Assembly: GCA_033032175.1 (NCBI GenBank)
Contig: CM065325.1
Span: 13,792,930 to 13,856,929 of the forward strand
DNA: 64,000 nt
Source: Saturnia japonica
Taxonomy: Eukaryota > Arthropoda > Insecta > Lepidoptera > Saturniidae
Direction: 5' to 3'
The notes below the pieces were generated by a model. It saw nothing but the letters and a program-made list of their open reading frames with translations. It had not been told where the DNA came from and made no database searches. Positions 57,749 to 64,000 of this stretch are shown piece after piece. The position numbers and the translations under genes are program-made. The first letter of the stretch is position 1; each line of letters starts with the position of its first letter.

Positions 57749-58113
57749 CCATAATATTAATACGTGAGAAGAAAACTTCGGACACCTTTTTAAGCGTATT
57801 GCGTGCACGGAAGTCTGTGAGATTTGGTATGGTTAAAATTTATATGGAGAAGGAACGCAGAAAGCTAAAAAATATCTATAATATTTGTTACATATATATT
57901 AAATAAAAAAATTAATACGGCGAATTCTAACCTGACCAGTGCCATTGAACTTAGACCACCCAAAATATTGACATTGTCACTCAACGAAAAGTGACAGCAA
58001 GTGATGTAGATCATTCTCATTGTTTAGTTCATGAATACTGCAAATGTCATACAGAAAATATTCTATAATCAAAAAGCCACTGGTCGAATTTCGACCTTAG
58101 GGCGATCGCTAGT
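57749..58113 (+). mobile_element. Helitron-like element, family 3, full length
   Basis: Starts 'ccataatattaatacgtgag' (TC changed to CC) and ends 'ttagggcgatcgctagt' followed by T. About 1.4 kb downstream of, and in the same orientation as, 55963-56325. Confidence 0.72.
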
Positions 58114-58659
58114 TAAAATTAATATAACACAATTAATACTTCATATTTTTTACAGCTAATCTCACTAGAATCTATTACTTAAACAACTAGGATTACTTAG
58201 ATAAAAATTTCATATCTAAGTTTCAAATGATATACTTGTACGCACATAACACTATTTCCAGGGGCTTACGTGTGTTGATTGATACCGTCAAAGATCGATA
58301 TGATGTAAGAATTGTGTATCGTCCATCTTTCAGTTAATGGTCTCCGTGAACATCTTGGAAATGTATCCCAAGGGCTTCGTACTCAGTTTTCACGTACGTC
58401 ACTAAAACATCTGTTTTTTTTTGTTTTATTCTGAAGGTCGAACACGCGCGATCTTAATGAGTTTTGAAAAATGAAAATTTCACAATTGTCGGTTTTAACA
58501 ATATGAATTTGCCTCACCGAACGCGCAGTCGGTTTTTAATAGTGTCAGATCTACGCAGAGAGTACTAAATTTTGAACAACACAGAAAGTTTGCTTTAATA
58601 TTAAACAAAAGTTTATTAATCATAAAATTAATTTCAAAGAAGAAAGAATTGTAATACAG
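58114..58659. other. No recognisable feature
   Basis: AT-rich, no frame. Confidence 0.4.
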
Positions 58660-58800
58660 AACAGGACAATTTTTAACAAAGAAGTCGGTTCATAAACAAA
58701 GGCGTTATGGGTGAACATCCATAAAAAAATATAAATTCGAATTGAATAAACCCCCCCCTCCCCTTTTGAAGTCATTCAAAAAGAGCCATAATTCAAATGA
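58660..58800 (+). repeat. 'TTGAAGTCGGT' MITE-like family fragment
   Basis: 'acaatttttaacaaagaagt' + 'cggttcataaacaaaggcgt', 'tgggtgaacatccataaa' and a final 'ccccttttgaagtcatt' are family blocks with the middle deleted. Confidence 0.5.
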
Positions 58801-59600
58801 GTTCTTTTGCGGCTGAGTGTCTTAATCGCTCGCCCCCAAACCCGGTAAAGTTGTAAAAGCCGCAGCGGCTCTGTTTTAGGATGGGGGCTCCTAAGGCTAA
58901 CAGCAAGGTCAGACAGAAAAAAAAATGAGTTCTTGATCTATTTAGTGCTTATTTCGAGATGAGCGGTTACATAATGCGCTAGCTACAATTAACAAAAATA
59001 ATTTAATTGTGTTTATTGTAACTATCTATTAAGGTTAGACCCCAACGAACGGAACTGAACTGCAGTATGCGAAATGTATCATACAATTTCATATAAAAAA
59101 TATTTGGCTGCCACGTGCCGCGCAGTTATCTTGCAGTGCAGTTCCACTTAGTGATGTCTTACCTTAACAAGACAAAGATTTAGTTTTGGCTTGGATCATC
59201 GTCAGAGTTAACATAAAAAAATGCGTTTACAATACAACAATATTTTGTTGTCCGAACGATGCATCAGTGTATTACAAGTTGACGTGCATTCGACACTGGG
59301 CTAGGTTATAGGTGTTCTGTGGTCCAATTAAGGGAGTACGGACTGTTGCAATTCTGTTTAATTCCTATTAGAGGTTATTGGTCGAGCTACGTGAGTTTGA
59401 ATGTTATTGGGGTTATATTGTTCACAGTCAATAAATTAGTTCACTTGGTAATATTCTTAGAATTATGAAGAATTATTAGCAATATAATTGGCAATCGAAC
59501 TTCCTCTTTCCATAACAATCTGGGAATAGAGAAACACTTTATTATGTTGGAAATAACACCCGTGAATTAATATTCATTCATTAATACACATTGAAAAGTA
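58801..59600. other. No recognisable feature
   Basis: Mixed composition, no frame above 60 codons. Confidence 0.4.
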
Positions 59601-59633
59601 ATATATATATATATATATAATATATATATATAT
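59601..59633. repeat. (AT)n microsatellite
   Basis: Two (AT)n runs separated by one AA. Confidence 0.9.
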
Positions 59634-59879
59634 TAGTATTAAATATTTTATAAACTTATTAATTGTATTATTTAACTAAAATAAATACAGAGAAGAAATT
59701 TTCGCAGGTTAATTACCCGCCTACCCTCGAGTTATTCACCCTCGCTTCCTATCAATATCCAACTGGCTAACTCTCGAAATTCCTTCAAGTATTCGCTACG
59801 TAGGTTTTACTTGGAGAAATTGAATACTTCTTAATAATATATATTCTTAATAATCGTTATAAACTTTTTTTTTACTTAA

Positions 59880-60000
59880 CATTATGCACACCTTGCATAT
59901 ACCTTTCCCTTGCTCCCTTGGAAGACTGGCAGAGAATGCTTTTTAGCATTAAGTCCTCCATTTGTACTTTTTTTTTTGTGCAATAAAGAATAATATTAAT
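59880..60000 (+). repeat. LINE-type 3' end with polyadenylation signal
   Basis: 'ggaagactggcagagaatgc', a small stem-loop AATGCT-TTTT-AGCATT (59935-59950), 'aagtcctccatttgtac', a T-run and 'gcaataaagaat'. This order is a common 3' end of lepidopteran LINE transcripts. No coding part is visible upstream. Confidence 0.55.
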
Positions 60001-60055
60001 TTAAATAAAAAACATACCGCAAATAGGTGTGACGTCATCATTTAATAAAACTAAG

Positions 60056-60102
60056 GTAAATAATAATAATAATAATAAAAAAAAAAAAAAAAAAAAAAAA
60101 AC
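60056..60102 (+). repeat. (TAA)n tract followed by A-run
   Basis: About seven TAA units and then about 25 A, directly upstream of the Dong-like element. R4-clade Dong elements are known to insert into TAA repeats, so this is a candidate target site. Confidence 0.85.
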
Positions 60103-60331
60103 CGCTGTCATGTCAACATTTTTCTGATCTGTTTTCAATTAATTTATTAATACAAATTGAACATTTATAGCTGCAGTATACCTATTTACAATAAAAATTA
60201 TACAAAAATATAATGTGTTATACAATAACATACATATCAACAATATGAGAGTCTTGTTTTCTCTTTGTGAAACAGTCTTTGACACTAGATGTCATTTGAA
60301 AACTGAAAATAATAACAAGATACAATAAATA
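60103..60331 (+). other. Probable 5' untranslated region of the Dong-like element
   Basis: Non-coding sequence between the TAA/A tract and the first ATG. An in-frame TAA at 60326-60328 precedes the start, so no upstream extension of the ORF is possible in this frame. The exact 5' end of the element is unknown. Confidence 0.5.
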
Positions 60332-63300
60332 ATGATTACAAGATCGAAAAAGAAAACAGCGGACACAATAAACGCACGCCTACCATCACTGCCCGCCTCG
60401 CCGATCTCCACGTCGTCGTCGGAGGTGTATGAAATTCCTTCGAACACTTGTGTGTTGAGAGATGAGAACGGGACGCCGCCGCTGCCGTCGCTACCGAGAC
60501 CTGCGCGACGTAGAGGGCGGCCACCACTGCCGGCCTGCTTGGGATCTTCGGGGCACTCCGCTCCACGACAGGTCCCCGCTGCCGGTGGTTTAGTGCGTCG
60601 CATGAGATGGACTCGAACAATAAACGAGAACGTCATGCGTGCATACTACGGGGTGACAGAGGGGGGAACTAACCTCACTGCGTATCGTGACCGGATGCTA
60701 TCTCTGTTTCAGACTCTGGAACCGACGCTAACCATCACTACTCAACGACTTTCCGATCAAGTGCGAGCTATCCAACGCTTACATTTGTTGGATGAGCCTG
60801 CGCTTGAGCGACTACGCCGGGAACGTATACAGACGATGGACAGCACAAGACAGACTACACCTGTTGAGTTGTCGGATTCAAATTTGGTATCAATACGGAC
60901 TGTCACGTTATCGAATGTACATCCGACAATATCACAGGGTGCTATATTGTCAAATACTCATTTGATGATGGAGCAGTTAGATAATATTACTAACCCTGAC
61001 GTATGTGAGGATATAACCGTAAGTACCCAGGAAAATGAGCAATTGAGGACGGCTTTGGATGATGCGATTTCAGAATTCCGGTCCGTTTCTATTACCTGTA
61101 GACCACGTCTACCTCGCTTGCCTATTAATAAACGTAATATAGCGATAGTGGGAGCCCTAGATAGTTTGTTAGATCCGTATTTACGAAATAGCCAAGATCT
61201 TGTTGATACGCATTCAATTCTTTATTGTGCGGCCATCGCAGCATGCCGTATGGCTCGTGTAAAATTTTTAGATAACGATCGCATTGCATGTCCTGCTAAC
61301 GATGTACCCGCATGGCAATTGAGGATTGAAAGGCGTATTAGCACAGCTAGGACCCTCATTGGCAAGCTAATCTGTTTCAAATCTGGCAATAACCGCCCAA
61401 GGGTCATGCGCTTTGTGAACCAGGCTTTTGTTGAGACCAATATTAGGCCCCAGGAATATATAAATTGGGTGACGGAGCGCATAGACCTCCTGAAACAGAA
61501 AGTTTATGCATGGGCAAACCGTATTCGACGATACAGGGAACGGGTGGATAGGTTTCATTGGAATCGCATTTTCAAAAGCGAACAAAGGAAGGTATATAGA
61601 GCTTGGGAGAGACCCACTAATCATGTGGCTGATGGACAGCTACCAGATGCAGATGTAATGTCCACATTCTGGAAAAGTATTTGGTCAATTCCCGTTAATC
61701 ACATTGAGCATGAATGGATAAATGTTGTCAATCGCGCATGTGAATCGATCGGAGACATGGGAGCTGTAACAATTAGCCTCTCGGACATTAGTTGCGCGAT
61801 CCGTCGGACTTGTAATTGGAAAACTCCAGGACCTCCTGATGGATTGCACAATTTTTGGTTAAAGTGGTTCCGACACTCACATCCTCTCTTGGCCACTCAG
61901 TTTCAAGATGCCCTTGAACGTGGATCTCTACCAGTTCTCTTGACCACTGGAGTCACCTTTCTGCTCCATAAGACCGGTAGTACCATGGAAGCTAAAAATT
62001 ATCGACCCATTACGTGCTTACCCACTATCTATAAGCTCCTTACATCCATTCTGGCATCAAAAATATCAGAGCACATTGATGCATACAATATTTTAGCCAC
62101 CACTCAGAATGGATGCAGGACTGGATCTCGTGGTACTAAGGAGCTTCTCCTCATAGACATGACCGTTAATCAACAGGTCCGCCGAAACAGAAGGAATCTT
62201 TTTGCCGCCTGGATTGACTATAAGAAGGCATATGATTCGGTGCCACATTCATGGTTGAGACGGGTGCTAGAGTTGTATAAAGTTAATACAACTCTATGCG
62301 CCTTTCTTAGCTCATGCATGGGGCAGTGGACCACAGTCCTTCGGCATCCAGGAGATGGGAGTTCTTCTGGATCGATGGACTTAATAAGGATAAAACGAGG
62401 GATTTTTCAGGGTGACAGTCTGAGTCCTTTATGGTTTTGCTTAGCATTGAATCCACTTAGTACTGTGCTAGAGGGTTCAGGGCTAGGCTATCGACTTCGT
62501 AGAGGGAGTAAAACCATTTCTCATCTACTGTACATGGATGACCTAAAATTATTTGCACAAAAGAAACCAGACTTGATGGAGTTGGTAAAATTGACTGAGA
62601 ATTTCAGTAACTCCATTAGTATGGAGTTTGGTTTTGACAAATGCGCGGTTATTCATGTGGAACGGGGTAGGGTTGTAAACTCTAGTAGTTTACAAATTTC
62701 AGAATCAATTTCCCTCAGATCTCTCTCCGAGGGCGAAACCTATAAATATTTTGGTATGTCGGAGTCATTGGGTATTGCTGACGGGGACATTAAACAATCA
62801 GTGGTGGAACGTTTCTTTGGTCGCTTGAGAAAAGTACTTAATAGTCTTTTGTCAGGTGGTAACAAGGTTCGTGCCTTCAATGGTTGGGTTATGCCCTTGC
62901 TCATGTACTCCTTTGGCATACTAAGGTGGACACAGACTGAGTTGAATGCCCTGGATGTGCGGGTCCGAAAGTTACTAACGACATATCGCATGCATCACCC
63001 GCGATCATCGGTGATGAGATTGTACATCCCACGGAAATGTGGGGGCCGTGGCTTTCTAAATGTCAAAAACCTACACAACCGTGAGGTGTGCAATCTCAGG
63101 GAGCATTTTCTCCACATCGAGGATGTTATGCATCGCGATATCATAGCAGTTGACAAAGGGCTCACACCGCTTTCCTTAGGAAACGAGAACTGGCGTAAAC
63201 CAATAGTAATCAACACCCAAGACCGCAAGGATGTATGGAAGAGCAAGGAGCTTCACGGACGGTTCTATCGGGCTCTAAATGGGCCTGATGTAGACTTACT

Positions 63301-64000
63301 TGCGTCAGTAACCTGGCTACGTTTTGGTGATCTCTTTGGAGAAACCGAAGGTTTTGTCTGTGCAATTATGGACGAAGTTATCAAGACGAATAACTACCGG
63401 AAATACATTATGAAGGATGGTACGATTGACATTTGTCGGGCATGCCACCGCCCAGGAGAATCACTCAGGCATGTAGTTTCCGGTTGTTCTCATCTTGCTA
63501 ACGGCGAATACTTGCACAGACATAATCAAGTAGCTAGGATTATACACCAGCAACTTGCTCTTAAATACGGCCTTGTAAGTTTTGAGGTGCCTTATTATAA
63601 ATACGCACCAACACCAGTTCTCGATAACGGTCATGTTGTGCTTTACTGGGATCGATCTATCATCACAGACAGGACTATTGTAGCCAATAAACCTGACATC
63701 GTGTTGTTGGATAGGTCCATGCGTCGGGCAATTCTTGTTGATGTCACCATACCCCATGATGAGAACCTCGTGAAAGCTGAGAAAGATAAACTTTCAAAGT
63801 ACTCGGACTTGGCTCACGAGATTACCGCCATGTGGGGTGTGGAATCAACAATAATTGTCCCGATAGTCGTATCAGTAAATGGTCTAATAGCGAAAAGTTT
63901 CGACCACCATCTTAGGAAGCTCTCGCTTGGCTGTTGGATCAAGGGTAAGATACAGAAGGCAGTTCTTCTGGACACGGCACGAATTGTGAGGAGGTTCCTC
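60332..64000 (+). CDS. R4/Dong-clade non-LTR retrotransposon polyprotein, partial (open at window end)
   Basis: A single frame of 1223 codons without stop, running off the window. It would copy the element into DNA by target-primed reverse transcription. Seen in order: a basic N-terminus with RRRGRPP (residues 59-65, AT-hook-like); a SANT/Myb-like segment starting RMRWTRTINENVMRAYY (90-106); the reverse transcriptase from WKTPGPPDG (496-504), NYRPITCL (556-563), motif A IDYKKAYDS (Asp 629), GIFQGDSLSP (690-699) and YMDDLKLF (734-741); a CCHC knuckle Cys1035, Cys1038, His1047, Cys1052; and a restriction-like endonuclease with KPDIVLLD (1120-1127), AILVDVTIPHDE (1133-1144) and KLSKYSDL. No apurinic-type endonuclease lies before the reverse transcriptase. 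This order and the C-terminal nuclease define RLE-type elements; YMDDLKL and the TAA site favour R4/Dong. The ATG at 60332 is the first after an in-frame stop. All minus frames here are shadows. Confidence 0.9.
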   Translation, partial: MITRSKKKTADTINARLPSLPASPISTSSSEVYEIPSNTCVLRDENGTPPLPSLPRPARRRGRPPLPACLGSSGHSAPRQVPAAGGLVRRMRWTRTINENVMRAYYGVTEGGTNLTAYRDRMLSLFQTLEPTLTITTQRLSDQVRAIQRLHLLDEPALERLRRERIQTMDSTRQTTPVELSDSNLVSIRTVTLSNVHPTISQGAILSNTHLMMEQLDNITNPDVCEDITVSTQENEQLRTALDDAISEFRSVSITCRPRLPRLPINKRNIAIVGALDSLLDPYLRNSQDLVDTHSILYCAAIAACRMARVKFLDNDRIACPANDVPAWQLRIERRISTARTLIGKLICFKSGNNRPRVMRFVNQAFVETNIRPQEYINWVTERIDLLKQKVYAWANRIRRYRERVDRFHWNRIFKSEQRKVYRAWERPTNHVADGQLPDADVMSTFWKSIWSIPVNHIEHEWINVVNRACESIGDMGAVTISLSDISCAIRRTCNWKTPGPPDGLHNFWLKWFRHSHPLLATQFQDALERGSLPVLLTTGVTFLLHKTGSTMEAKNYRPITCLPTIYKLLTSILASKISEHIDAYNILATTQNGCRTGSRGTKELLLIDMTVNQQVRRNRRNLFAAWIDYKKAYDSVPHSWLRRVLELYKVNTTLCAFLSSCMGQWTTVLRHPGDGSSSGSMDLIRIKRGIFQGDSLSPLWFCLALNPLSTVLEGSGLGYRLRRGSKTISHLLYMDDLKLFAQKKPDLMELVKLTENFSNSISMEFGFDKCAVIHVERGRVVNSSSLQISESISLRSLSEGETYKYFGMSESLGIADGDIKQSVVERFFGRLRKVLNSLLSGGNKVRAFNGWVMPLLMYSFGILRWTQTELNALDVRVRKLLTTYRMHHPRSSVMRLYIPRKCGGRGFLNVKNLHNREVCNLREHFLHIEDVMHRDIIAVDKGLTPLSLGNENWRKPIVINTQDRKDVWKSKELHGRFYRALNGPDVDLLASVTWLRFGDLFGETEGFVCAIMDEVIKTNNYRKYIMKDGTIDICRACHRPGESLRHVVSGCSHLANGEYLHRHNQVARIIHQQLALKYGLVSFEVPYYKYAPTPVLDNGHVVLYWDRSIITDRTIVANKPDIVLLDRSMRRAILVDVTIPHDENLVKAEKDKLSKYSDLAHEITAMWGVESTIIVPIVVSVNGLIAKSFDHHLRKLSLGCWIKGKIQKAVLLDTARIVRRFL

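Larger units (their letters stand above)
60103..64000 (+). mobile_element. Dong-like LINE, 5' and coding part; 3' end outside the window
   Basis: Element covering the 5' UTR and the polyprotein. R4-clade proteins have roughly this length, so the stop codon and 3' UTR probably lie shortly beyond 64000. No frameshift or stop was seen in 3.67 kb, unlike every other LINE in the window. Confidence 0.8.

Noticed and set aside
60292..63757. Several minus-strand frames of 65-114 codons
   Set aside because: All lie opposite the 1223-codon Dong-like ORF and have no recognisable content.

Overview
This window looks like intergenic or intronic DNA from a moth or butterfly (Lepidoptera). The evidence is an AT-rich background packed with element families typical of that order: Helitron-like repeats ending in a 'cgaagccacgggcacagctagt'-type tail, several tRNA-derived SINE families, R1-clade, RTE-like and Jockey-like LINE pieces, a cecropia-type mariner, and a LINE tail reading GEAYVQQWT. 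I found no host protein-coding gene, no cellular tRNA or rRNA gene and no CRISPR array. Most short open frames are chance frames or antisense shadows of transposons.

Layout. 0-10 kb: an RTE-like LINE tail, a Helitron-like copy, a 476-bp MITE with TTA duplications, diverged copies of an unnamed repeat (family A here) and a deleted pogo/Tigger-like element that keeps a transposase start. 10-25 kb: Helitron-like families 1-3, SINEs, a 17-bp minisatellite and LINE tails. 25-30 kb: a cecropia-type mariner with both terminal repeats and a dead transposase, and a hairpin. 30-42 kb: more SINEs and Helitron-like copies, a decayed Jockey-like reverse transcriptase, and a 1.4-kb block bounded by inverted Helitron-like ends. 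42-47 kb: two R1-clade LINE copies in opposite orientation, one with an exact 15-bp target-site duplication, and a 74-nt near-perfect hairpin. 47-60 kb: an inverted repeat pair, a recent 222-bp tandem duplication, a deleted mariner and clusters of Helitron-like family 1 and 3 copies.

The most important feature is at the right edge. From 60332 to the end of the window one forward frame stays open for 1223 codons. It encodes a non-LTR retrotransposon polyprotein with an N-terminal SANT/Myb-like segment, a complete reverse transcriptase (YMDD), a CCHC knuckle and a PD-(D/E)xK restriction-like endonuclease. This order, together with a (TAA)n tract just upstream, fits the R4/Dong clade. It is the only apparently intact coding element here and continues beyond the window.

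Nothing resembles a multi-gene system. The interest lies in the intact Dong-like element, nested and inverted repeat structures, foldbacks and possibly unnamed repeat families. All family assignments come from reading motifs by eye, without database searches.
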